Shown here one piece after another: positions 7,430-16,600 of a stretch of DNA of 25,518 nucleotides (its first letter is position 1; every line of letters starts with the position of its first letter). The notes below the pieces were generated by a model, which was not told the origin of the DNA, did no database searches, and saw nothing but the letters and a program-made list of their open reading frames with translations. The stretch lies in the IMG/VR virus record IMGVR_UViG_3300025009_000355, positions 1 to 25,518 of that record, one strand, 5' to 3'. Position numbers and translations under genes: made by a program. Source of the stretch: a virus.

Positions 7430-7771
7430 ATGGCAAATGAAAACGATATTAGGATGTATAGGGGTGATTCATACGATCTTACTTTTACGATTACTGATAG
7501 TGATACAGCTCTTCCTGTATCTCTTAATGGTGCAACATTGAAGATGACTGTTACAACAATTAAAGACCCACCTGATGCTACTACCAAACTATTCGATATG
7601 ACTGGTACTATTAATGCAGACCCAACAACTGGGATAGTAGTATTCAAGCCAACTTCAGTGAATACTGCGGCTATTGGAAATTATTTTTATGATATTCAAT
7701 TGACAAGTGGAACGGATGTAAGGACTGTTCAAAAGGCAAAATTTGATATAGTTCAGGACAATACGAAATGA
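7430..7771 (+). CDS. Ig-like protein resembling the N-terminal domain of baseplate BppU
   Basis: The frame is open from 7373, but ATG 7430 follows AAAGGGAGAATGAT and lies just after the fibre stop, giving a 113-residue protein. The opening NDIRMYRGDSYDLTFTITDS and then NGATLKMTVTT, FDMTGTIN and FYDIQLTSGTDVRTVQKAKF are the strands of the small Ig-like domain seen at the start of BppU-type baseplate proteins and as a stand-alone protein in many phages. The stop overlaps the next start (ATGA). It probably joins the fibre or hub to the tail. The family resemblance is good; the exact partner is unknown. Confidence 0.7.
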   Translation: MANENDIRMYRGDSYDLTFTITDSDTALPVSLNGATLKMTVTTIKDPPDATTKLFDMTGTINADPTTGIVVFKPTSVNTAAIGNYFYDIQLTSGTDVRTVQKAKFDIVQDNTK

Positions 7772-9153
7772 TTATAAAATTGTTTTCTGGAACTACTGGA
7801 TGGAACAATATTGCTGATCCAACTAGGCTTAAGATTGACTTTGAAACTGGTATAGTCGAATTGGCAGAGGCTCTTGATGTAGATATAGATGATAATGGGC
7901 GAATATCCAGAAGATTAGGACAAGTCAGAATTGCTACAGGTAGTTATCATTCTATATTTTATGAGGGAGTTGATTGCTTTGTTGTTATTGAGCTAGCAAG
8001 TGAAGCAGCAATTTACAAAGTCAATACTGACAATACTCTGGTTGGAGTTCGATCTGGATTGACTCAAGGATTGAGAATGGGTTGGTGTCAGACTAAGCTT
8101 GGCCTTTATTACAGCAATGGTGTACAGAGTGGTCGCATTGTAGCTGGAGTTTCTTATACCTGGGTTGCAACTACTTATGTAGGACCTCCAACTACTAGGA
8201 CATTTGGAACACCTCCACTTGGCACTCGTCTTGCTTTGTTTGCCACTAGTATGTGTGTAGTTAATGGTTCCATTGTTAACTATTCTGAGCCATTAGGATA
8301 TGGTTTATTTGATAATGCGCGATCAAGATTGCGGTTTGGTAGTGATGTAAAGATGTTTAAGCCCATTGATGGTGGGGTATGGGCATCTGATAGCAAGCGA
8401 ACTTATTTTCTTGAGGGCTCAAATATTAAAGAACTCATCAGGCATCCACGTCTTGAATGTCCTGCACACGAATACTCAGAAGCCATAGGATATATCAATG
8501 GTGCAGACTTTGGACTTTCACCAGATGTAGGAGAGTGTGCAGCATGGTCGTGCAATGATGGACTGTGTATAGGCACACCACAGGGGCAGTTGATTGTAGT
8601 TACTAAGGACAAACTCAATTATCAGGCTGGAACTAGGGGTGCAAGTGTTATTTTAGGTAGTACAGTTATCAATACAATTGATGATTCAGTTTGCATCAGA
8701 ACCAATCTTCGTGGAGCAGCATCTAGTAAGTATCAGAATTATGGATTTAACTCGATGGTTAAGTTTAATGGTGGCTTGTATGGTGCAAGGAGTGATGGAC
8801 TTTTCCAGCTTGCCAGCGGAAGTACTGATAACACTGCACTGATTGCTTCTACATTTACTTTGCCTACTACTGACTTAGGTTCACAAAATAACAAGCACAT
8901 TCGTTTCTGGTACATGGGGGTAAAAACTGATGGCAAAATACAACTTGACTTGACAGCAGAAGGTAAGACGACTAGTACTAAATCATTCAGGATTTCACCT
9001 CCAAGGAATGTACACCAAGTTGTTAGGACACCAATAGGGCGTAACTTGTATGGAAGATATTGGACTCCGAAGATATCAAATGTTCTTGGAAGTGATTTTT
9101 CTATAGATACAAATGCAGTATTACCAATTATTAAATCAAGTGGAATTTCATAG
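7768..9153 (+). CDS. probable tail hub/nozzle protein, beta-propeller-like
   Basis: A 461-residue protein. ATG 7768 overlaps the previous stop as ATGA, with CAGGAC nine bases upstream. Its opening states NIADPTRLKIDFETGIVELAEALDVDIDDNGRISRR, a layout typical of podovirus proteins that form a propeller-shaped nozzle or DNA-stabilising hub (P22 gp10-like). Repeated strand pairs follow, such as YHSIFYEGVDCFVVIE, LGLYYSNGVQSGRIVA, GVWASDSKRTYFLEG and GLCIGTPQGQLIVVT. No enzyme motif or membrane segment is visible. It lies between the Ig-like protein and a helical rod protein, a position that fits a tail component. The assignment to a particular hub family is by resemblance of the N-terminal pattern. 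Confidence 0.55.
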   Translation: MIIKLFSGTTGWNNIADPTRLKIDFETGIVELAEALDVDIDDNGRISRRLGQVRIATGSYHSIFYEGVDCFVVIELASEAAIYKVNTDNTLVGVRSGLTQGLRMGWCQTKLGLYYSNGVQSGRIVAGVSYTWVATTYVGPPTTRTFGTPPLGTRLALFATSMCVVNGSIVNYSEPLGYGLFDNARSRLRFGSDVKMFKPIDGGVWASDSKRTYFLEGSNIKELIRHPRLECPAHEYSEAIGYINGADFGLSPDVGECAAWSCNDGLCIGTPQGQLIVVTKDKLNYQAGTRGASVILGSTVINTIDDSVCIRTNLRGAASSKYQNYGFNSMVKFNGGLYGARSDGLFQLASGSTDNTALIASTFTLPTTDLGSQNNKHIRFWYMGVKTDGKIQLDLTAEGKTTSTKSFRISPPRNVHQVVRTPIGRNLYGRYWTPKISNVLGSDFSIDTNAVLPIIKSSGIS

Positions 9154-9162
9154 GAGATAGTT

Positions 9163-10614
9163 ATGGCAGATTTTGTATCATCCGCAGGAGTAGTACTGCC
9201 TGTTGCAACAGTTACTCCAAACCTTCCAGATATTCATGTCCCTGATCCGCCTATCATAATTGGTGGTACACGTACTTTAGTTGAAACAAAACTGACTTCG
9301 ACCATGCAACTGGCCGATGACATGATGGTCAGGCTGGTCGGACTTGATGGAACAAGCGGTTATCTTGGAACACTTAACTCATTGATTACCACTTATTCGG
9401 AACCAGTTCTTGATCCACTTTCTGTTACCCTGACAACAACTGCGGTAACTATTCCAGATCGTCCATTGCCTACTGGGCTTGCTTCATTGATTACTGATTT
9501 TGGTACATTTAATACAGCCGCGCCGACTATGGCAGCAATGCCGGCCATTGACACGACGGCTCTGACTCCAGGCACTGCTCCAGTTGCACCTGATGCAAGT
9601 ATCACATGGTCTGAGACTGCGCTTGCTACTTCTGTTTATACACCATTGTTGGCGAAAATCCTTGCCACTATGGCAGATGATTCCACAGGGCTAGATCCGT
9701 TGGTTGAGCAGGCTATTTATGATAGAGCCATTGCAAGAAACCTGACTACTAATAATAAGATGCAAACCGAGGTCGAGACTTATTTCTCGGCCCGTGGTTG
9801 GGATGAACCACAGGGTGCACTTGAGGGAAGACTTCTCGAAGTATCTGCTGAGATTGCTAGAAACGAAACTGATGTTACTGAAAAGATAATGATCGAGCGC
9901 GCTGATCTGGCACAGAAAAATGCTCAGTTCATCATCCAACAAGCAACTGAATTAGAAAAATTAATTCGTGCTACCAGGGATGGAGAATCACAGCGAGCAC
10001 TTGATTATTCTAAGGTTTCTGCAGAGATTGTTATTCAGTTATATTCAGAAAGTGTCAAAGGTTATGTTGCTACTCTTGAAGCTAAGAAAGCATATATACA
10101 GGCACAAGTTGAAGTTCTGCGTGGAGTTATAGAAAGTAACAAGGGCTTGCTTGATGTGTATAAAGCACAATCTGAAGTATTCAAGATTGGTGTTGAGGCT
10201 AAGGCTAGTATTAATGATGCAATTATCAAAGGCTTTGAGGCTGAGATAACTGGTTATGAAGCTGAAACTAAAGCACTTACTGCTAGCCAAATGGCTCTTG
10301 TTGAAGATAACAAAGCAAAGATCGAAAAGGCTGATCTTGAATTACGTCTGATGATTGCCCAGATTGATGCTGCAATTCGAGCCTATATAGGCGAGTCTTC
10401 TTTGAAGGAAAAAGTCAGTAATGACTTAGCTCAGATTGCTGCACAGTCTGTAGCTTCTGCATTGAATGCAGTCAATGTTTCTGCTTCAGTCGGTGCGACT
10501 GAAAATGAAAGTCGATCTGAGGATTATAATAAGAGTGAATCAATTACTGAACAACATAGCTTCCATTCTAGCATCTCTGAATCACACGATTATACACATA
10601 ATCCAACAGCATGA
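9163..10614 (+). CDS. helical rod-like virion protein
   Basis: A 483-residue protein; TAGGAGATAGTT precedes ATG 9163. Residues 1-175 are rich in Thr, Pro and Val with repeated TxxP stretches and are probably extended or weakly folded. Residues about 178-440 are almost continuous amphipathic helix (ELEKLIRATRDGESQRALDY, VEVLRGVIESNKGLLDVYKA), suited to a coiled-coil rod. The last 40 residues are Ser/Glu/His-rich (SESITEQHSFHSSISESHDY). Such a layout suits a tail shaft or internal virion protein. No family is recognised. The stop overlaps the next start (ATGA), so the two are likely co-translated. It is too short for a tape measure of a long tail. Confidence 0.6.
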   Translation: MADFVSSAGVVLPVATVTPNLPDIHVPDPPIIIGGTRTLVETKLTSTMQLADDMMVRLVGLDGTSGYLGTLNSLITTYSEPVLDPLSVTLTTTAVTIPDRPLPTGLASLITDFGTFNTAAPTMAAMPAIDTTALTPGTAPVAPDASITWSETALATSVYTPLLAKILATMADDSTGLDPLVEQAIYDRAIARNLTTNNKMQTEVETYFSARGWDEPQGALEGRLLEVSAEIARNETDVTEKIMIERADLAQKNAQFIIQQATELEKLIRATRDGESQRALDYSKVSAEIVIQLYSESVKGYVATLEAKKAYIQAQVEVLRGVIESNKGLLDVYKAQSEVFKIGVEAKASINDAIIKGFEAEITGYEAETKALTASQMALVEDNKAKIEKADLELRLMIAQIDAAIRAYIGESSLKEKVSNDLAQIAAQSVASALNAVNVSASVGATENESRSEDYNKSESITEQHSFHSSISESHDYTHNPTA

Positions 10615-12521
10615 TAGTTCCTATTAAAATAACATATACCGGAGATACTTTTACTGGTAAGAATTTTGCTAAGCAAGCTAGAGTTCAAGTTGGCATGCTG
10701 AAGGATGATATGGCTCGACTTGGGCTTAAACAAGGCAGACGTTTTGTTCCTGTTGCTCCAGGTGTAACTATTGAATCGCGCTCAGTATTTGGATTTGATG
10801 AAGCAAGGGTTCATGTTGCACCTTTAAATAGAAAGAAACTTGGCAAACACTTACCCATCGAAGAAAGGTATGAATGGTACTGGTATGCCTTAGCAGTTTC
10901 TACAGACACTATACAGACTCTTATTTCAGGTGGTGGGCTATCAGATATTGATGTTGATACAATGGGCAACGTAATTGTAGTTGGTTACACTAGAACAAGA
11001 GATTTTGCAGATGCTTCGTCAGACTTATCAAATGAAGCATACGTTCAATATTATGATAATGATGGATGGTTTCAGCGTCGTCGAGTATTAGAAGGTGGAC
11101 TGTTAAGTGGAGTGAATCGGAATGAATCTGGTACTGGAGTTGCAATTGATCCTACAGTTCCGACAGAACTTGATACTGATTATGGTGGAGTTTATGTCAC
11201 AGCAGATATTTATAAGTTGCGTGATGATAATTGCTATGATATGAGTCTGATCAAGTATGCTTCAGATGGCGTAACGATTAAATGGAAGAAACGATTTTCT
11301 CTTGGAGCGACTGGAATTGATGACCTATTCAGTTGGGGAGTTGATGCTGATGCCACAGGAAATGCTGTAGTGATTGGCAGGCATGATGCCTACGATATCA
11401 CAGAGCCGTATTACAGTGATCCTTATGCATTGCTGTATAATGCTGGGTACATTGCTTCACTGAGATATGATGGTGTTCTTAATTGGGCGCTGCAGCTTGG
11501 AGATAGCTTACTTGATGAAAATGGACACCCAACAGTAATGAACTCCGTAAGTCCTTATGATGTTGCTGTCGATTCAGCAGGAGACATTGTTGTCGGATGT
11601 GGTATCAGGGAAGTGGAGACAAGTTTTGTGCATCCAATGGGACTGCTCACCAAACTAAATAACGAAGGCACAGTTCAATGGCACCGAGTTCTTGAAGGCA
11701 GGTTCAAGCAGGCGAACGGGCTTTATGGCTGGTATGGCGTCGGCACCAGTATGAGCGGACTGAATATCAGGGGCTGCGCGATCGACAGTAATGGAGATAT
11801 TTACTGTATTTCAATGACAAAGATTGAGATTGCTACTGATAGTGGTTGGTGGCATTTTCATCTTTCTAAAGTATCTTCTGCTGGCGCATTACAGTGGCAG
11901 CGGTTTGCTGAGGTGCAATATCACGACGATGCTGATGCAATCCTTTGTGTTACTCAAGTCGATGTTGCTCCTGATGGAGTGTATATTATTTTTCCCAGTT
12001 TCCCTAATGGAACTGATGGATGGGGAGCATATATAATTAAGTTTCAAAAGTCTGATTCTGTTAATCCATTATCTCCACAGGCAGGAGATGTACTTTGGAA
12101 AAGGCATCTGGCCCTTGAACTTACACAAGCACAAGTTGCAGGAAATACAGGAGTTATTCCAAGAGCAATTCGAACAGTAGGTTCTGATATTTATTTTGCA
12201 GGTTCGATTATTGCTGATAAGTCACCACTTACAGCAAAACTTCCTGGTAGTGGAGGATTTATTGGCAATCACATGGGGTTAGTATTTACCAATCCTGCTT
12301 TGACTATATATGATAATCAAGCAAGTATTCCTGTACATCAAGATCCTGGTGAGGGCGAAGGAACACCAGGGTACGAGTTCTTCTGGCACAGTGATGTAAC
12401 AGTCAACACAACTACCGGGGCGGCAACCATCTTAACACCAAGCGAAGGTGATTACGATTCGCCACTCTGGACGCAAACGAATAAAATTATCAAGAAAACA
12501 ATTTATACTCAAGGAGAATAA
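10611..12521 (+). CDS. seven-repeat beta-propeller virion protein
   Basis: A 636-residue protein. ATG 10611 overlaps the upstream stop; no clear ribosome site is seen, so translational coupling is likely. After a 90-residue N-terminal part, seven blade-like repeats can be picked out with the theme i.vD..Gdi.v.G: near residue 110 (IDVDTMGNVIVVG), 176, 242 (VDADATGNAVVIG), 316 (VAVDSAGDIVVGCG), 385 (CAIDSNGDIYCIS), 447 (VDVAPDGVYIIFP) and 518 (RTVGSDIYFAGS). Spacing is about 65 residues. This is the SBBP-type propeller pattern. The last 55 residues (from GYEFFWHSD) are a separate end with higher GC. Probably a tail or receptor-contact protein. The fold is well supported, the role inferred. Confidence 0.65.
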   Translation: MIVPIKITYTGDTFTGKNFAKQARVQVGMLKDDMARLGLKQGRRFVPVAPGVTIESRSVFGFDEARVHVAPLNRKKLGKHLPIEERYEWYWYALAVSTDTIQTLISGGGLSDIDVDTMGNVIVVGYTRTRDFADASSDLSNEAYVQYYDNDGWFQRRRVLEGGLLSGVNRNESGTGVAIDPTVPTELDTDYGGVYVTADIYKLRDDNCYDMSLIKYASDGVTIKWKKRFSLGATGIDDLFSWGVDADATGNAVVIGRHDAYDITEPYYSDPYALLYNAGYIASLRYDGVLNWALQLGDSLLDENGHPTVMNSVSPYDVAVDSAGDIVVGCGIREVETSFVHPMGLLTKLNNEGTVQWHRVLEGRFKQANGLYGWYGVGTSMSGLNIRGCAIDSNGDIYCISMTKIEIATDSGWWHFHLSKVSSAGALQWQRFAEVQYHDDADAILCVTQVDVAPDGVYIIFPSFPNGTDGWGAYIIKFQKSDSVNPLSPQAGDVLWKRHLALELTQAQVAGNTGVIPRAIRTVGSDIYFAGSIIADKSPLTAKLPGSGGFIGNHMGLVFTNPALTIYDNQASIPVHQDPGEGEGTPGYEFFWHSDVTVNTTTGAATILTPSEGDYDSPLWTQTNKIIKKTIYTQGE

Positions 12522-12523
12522 GT

Positions 12524-13597
12524 ATGCTTAATGATTTTCAAGCAGCAGCAGCTGAAGAAGAAAAGAAAAAAAGAAAGTTGTCTCTTCTGCCTACTACAGA
12601 TGATGCATTTACAGGTGAAGCTTGGAATGTTCCTGTTCCTATAAAGAAACAAGCACCAATGACTCCAGGCGATCCGATGAATGAATCATTTTATGGTGGA
12701 AGTAATCCATTAAGAGATATTAATTCTCGTCCTGATAGAATAGGGCAAGGAACTAGAGTAGTTGAAAGAAATATGTTACCTTCAGTAAATATTGAAAGCC
12801 CTAAGATTAATGAAATTCCTAATGCACAAAGAAATGCAGAGTTAGGCGAAATGACTGTAGCAAAAAATGGAAATACAACTACTTATGATATTGGAGGAAA
12901 TACTCTTTCATTTGAAGGAGAAAAACCTACTAGAGCATTAAACAGGATGGCTGGAGCAAACCCAGGACAAAGATCAAACATGGATGTATCATTTGATTCT
13001 AGTGTAGCACCTGAAGCAAGAAAAAGATTCTTAGAAAATCCTGTTGCACCAACTGGTCAGATGGCTCAATATGAAAAGTACATGAACACTCCGCGAGGGC
13101 AGAATTTTGGCGTTACTAAGATTGACAATACTCCACCACCTCCTATGGGCTGGAGAACTCGTAAAGATCTTATGACGCAAGAATTAGCTAATCAACAATC
13201 AAGAGAGAATAATTTAGCTAATCTTGAATCGGCAACTCTTGATAGAACACAACGAGCTAATATAGATACAGATAAAAATCGCATAGATGAAATGGGTGTT
13301 ATAGCAGAAAATAAATTACGTGATATTCAAGGTCAAGCATTGCAAAATCCTCCAGTTAAAGAAACTGAATTAAAGCCATTAGTAATAAAAGAATATGATG
13401 CTTTAGGTAATGTTATTGGTGAAAGGATTAAACTTCCTGGTCCTGATAGTACATATGGAGAAGCAAACCAAACAACATTTATAACTCCAAAGCCAGCTAC
13501 TACAGAAAAGCTATTAAAAATGCGCGCTTCTAAAGATCCTAATTTTGCTGCTGCTGAAGTTGAGTATAAAGCAAGGTTTGGAAACCTTCCGTATTAA
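12524..13597 (+). CDS. disordered virion-associated protein, probably internal
   Basis: A 357-residue protein; AAGGAGAATAAGT before ATG 12524 is a strong site. It opens with an Ala/Glu/Lys stretch (FQAAAAEEEKKKRKLSLLP). Most of the rest is rich in Asn, Pro, Gln, Thr and Glu with few hydrophobics, so it is probably disordered. One short beta-like patch reads MTVAKNGNTTTYDIGGNTLSF (about residues 109-128). A helical stretch (QELANQQSRENNLANLESAT) follows in the last third. No family is recognised. Its place directly before the giant ejected-type protein suggests a packaged internal protein or assembly partner. The call as a real gene is firm; function is unknown. Confidence 0.6.
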   Translation: MLNDFQAAAAEEEKKKRKLSLLPTTDDAFTGEAWNVPVPIKKQAPMTPGDPMNESFYGGSNPLRDINSRPDRIGQGTRVVERNMLPSVNIESPKINEIPNAQRNAELGEMTVAKNGNTTTYDIGGNTLSFEGEKPTRALNRMAGANPGQRSNMDVSFDSSVAPEARKRFLENPVAPTGQMAQYEKYMNTPRGQNFGVTKIDNTPPPPMGWRTRKDLMTQELANQQSRENNLANLESATLDRTQRANIDTDKNRIDEMGVIAENKLRDIQGQALQNPPVKETELKPLVIKEYDALGNVIGERIKLPGPDSTYGEANQTTFITPKPATTEKLLKMRASKDPNFAAAEVEYKARFGNLPY

Positions 13598-13622
13598 TAA
13601 ATTAAAACTATAGGAATATAAA

Positions 13623-16600
13623 ATGGCTGGATTTTTTGATGATACAGAAGAAACTACTTCGCCAGTAGTAAAAAGTTTTTTTGATGATACAGAAGAAATT
13701 AATACTCCTACTCCAACTGATTCTGATTTTATACCTGGAGTAAAAAGAGGACTTCAGAATCTTCAGGCATCTGCATATGGTGCTACTGCTCTTGCAGGAT
13801 CAGGATTAAAAAAGCTTGGAATTGATTCTGCTGGCCAGAATTTGCAAGACTTTGGCATGGAGGGATATAACAGGAATATTGAAGAAGCCAAACAGTATCC
13901 TAAGAAACATTCTTTTAAAGATGTATATACTGGTAAAGCAGGAATTGGTGGTGCTGTTGACTGGGCTCAAGGAACTCTAGGTGAACTTGTACCAAGTATG
14001 GCTGAAGCAGCAGTTGGTGCGATTGCTGGATCTGTTGTTGCTCCTGGTGCAGGTACTGTTGCCGGAGGTTTGGCAGGTAGAACAATTCTTAAGAAAGGAA
14101 TTGATGAAGCGGTAAAGCAGTCTATTAAACGTGGAATTGGTGACTTGACAGAAGCTCAGGTAAGGAAACAACTTACTGGACAAGCACTGAAGAAGTTTGG
14201 TGGTAAAGTTGGTATTGCTGGATCAGTAATGCCGTTAGAATCTGGTGGAATGTACGCAGAGTTGTTGCAAAATAAAGGCATTGATGCTCCTGAGACTGCA
14301 TTACTGTTTGGTGCTTTGGCAACATCATTAGAATTTGCTGGTGGTAATAGTAAGTTAGTTGATACTTTTGTTGATGCCTTGAGTAAGGGGTCTACTGGAA
14401 CTATTAAAAAGTCTGCAAAGGAACTGCTTACAAATATTCCTCAAGAAGCTCTTCAGGAAGGTGGCCAGGAGCTGCTTAGTGTTCTTAATACTGTAGCAAA
14501 TACAGATGAGAAGTTACTGACTGCTGATAATGTTGAACGAATTATTGAAAGTATGGCTGCTGGAGCTATTGGTGGTGGTGCTGGTGCAGCAGTTAATGCA
14601 GGCTTCTCCGCACAAGCAAAAGATCCTGGGCCTGGAAAGACTGATGCAGAGATTGAGCTTGACAGGCGAGCAGCAAATATTCTCAATTTGAAAGAAGATG
14701 AACTTGGTAAGAGTATTCAAACTTTAAATGCTACTCTTAACTTGAATAAAGAAATTCTTGATGATCCTTATAAACTTGATCAGAAGGCAAGAGAGTTAAA
14801 TGTTGATCCGGCTGAATTAATTAGAAAGACTGTTGAAGATAATAAAAATAATCAAAGCCTTCTTGATCGGATTAATTCAGGAATCCAGAAGAAAGAAGAA
14901 CTGGCTAAGAAAGAATATGAAGCTCTTTCTCCTGAAGAGAAGCAAGTAAAAGAAATTGAAAATAAGTTAGCTGAGAAGAGAATTGCTGATGCTCAGAAAA
15001 TTAATGATGATCTTGATACAATTAATAAGAGAGAAGAAATAGCTCTTAAGCAATATAAGGATGAAACTGATCCGGATAAAAAGGCATCAATTGCTGATCG
15101 GATTTTTAATCTGAAGAAGGAGAAAAATACTCTTCTTGATCGACAGCTTCAGCAGAAAACTAATCAGGTTAATGAATTCGAAGAGCCGAAGAAGGCTGAT
15201 GAAATTCGTCAAGAGAAAGAGAACTTCTATAACCAGCTTTGGCTCGGTGGAGTTAATAAAGATGCAACTGAGTCTGCAAAAGTCTTTGGTGAAAAATCTA
15301 CTGAGCAGCAAGACATACTAGATAGACTTTCAACACAGATTGCAAATACTCAAAGTCAGCAAAAGAAACAAGAATTACAGAAAGTTTATGATGGATTGTT
15401 TCAGACTTTTGAACGTGACGCAAGTGAATCTGCAGAAACTATTGCTAACGCAGACACTAGTCAGTTTGATCAACTTGTTAAAGCCAAAGATCAGGAACGC
15501 CTTAACAGTATTCTTGAATCTATAGTAGTTGAACCTGATCCTCAAGCTAGGCAAACACTGTATGAGAAGATGTTCATGCAGCCTGGAGTTAAAGACGCTG
15601 CTGATTCTGCTGAGGTATTTGCTGCTCAAGGTGAAGACGCCATTGCTAACCAACGAAAGCAAGAACTTCAAAAAGTAATGTCTTCGATTACTCAAGAGAG
15701 TGATCCGGCTGTAAGGCAGAAGCTTTATAATCAAATGTTTCTTCAGCCTGGAGTTAAGAATGCTCAGGAGTCAGCTGAAGTATTTTTAACACAGAAATTT
15801 ACTGAAAGAGAAAAATCTGTTATAGAAGATTATTGGCAAGAGGTTAAGAAAGAACTTAATCTTCGCAGTGAAAAAATGACTCCTGGAACGGAAGCATTTA
15901 TGCGAAAGAAGTTCTTTGAGACTCAACTTGCTAATATTGAGAAAGATGTTCAACAAGAAGCTAAGACTCAAGATGCTGCGAAACAAAATGTTGTTCCGTC
16001 TTTAGCTGAACAGAATAAACGCCAGGTAAGGTTTCGTCAAATTGCTGAAAGCCTCGGAGATATTCCATCAGTAAATAGCCAGGCAGTTGAAACTGAGGTT
16101 CCTAGAAACTTGCCCGGAGGTTTGCAGAGTGGGTTCACTAATGAACAACAAGTAGCAGGTACTCCACAGTTTCAAGTAAACGAAAATCAAGAAACTTTAA
16201 ATAAAGTAAATCTTGATGACATTAAGAAGACTTTTCCAAATCAAGTAATTAATCAAAATGATGATGGTTCAGTCTCTGTTCAGTTCAAGAATGGTAAAGG
16301 CGTAAAGATTAATAGCATTCAAAATGCAGGTGAAGGCTTCATCAAGTTAGCTATTGAAACTGGGCAGATGTCCAAAGATAAAGTAATTTTTGGTATTACA
16401 ACGGGGAATGAAATTCTTCTTGATGAAAACTTTGCAGACAATAAGACTCTTTGGCATGAGAACAAGCATGTTCTTGACAACCTGGGATTGATTACAGAAG
16501 CAGATGATAGCGCGCTTAATAAGGAGTTTAATAAACTGAGAAAGGCAGGCAAGCTTGACTTTGCTCTGAGTACTTATAATGACCCAAAGAAGAGTGAAAA

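Noticed and set aside
13598-13616. TAATA...CTATAGG resembling a T7-type promoter before the giant gene
   Set aside because: The spacing is one base off, the middle does not match, the region is very AT-rich, and AGG is already explained as the ribosome site.
15375-15986. - strand frames inside the giant gene's repeat region
   Set aside because: Leu/Phe/Ser-rich shadows of a charged helical coding region; antisense to a clear gene.
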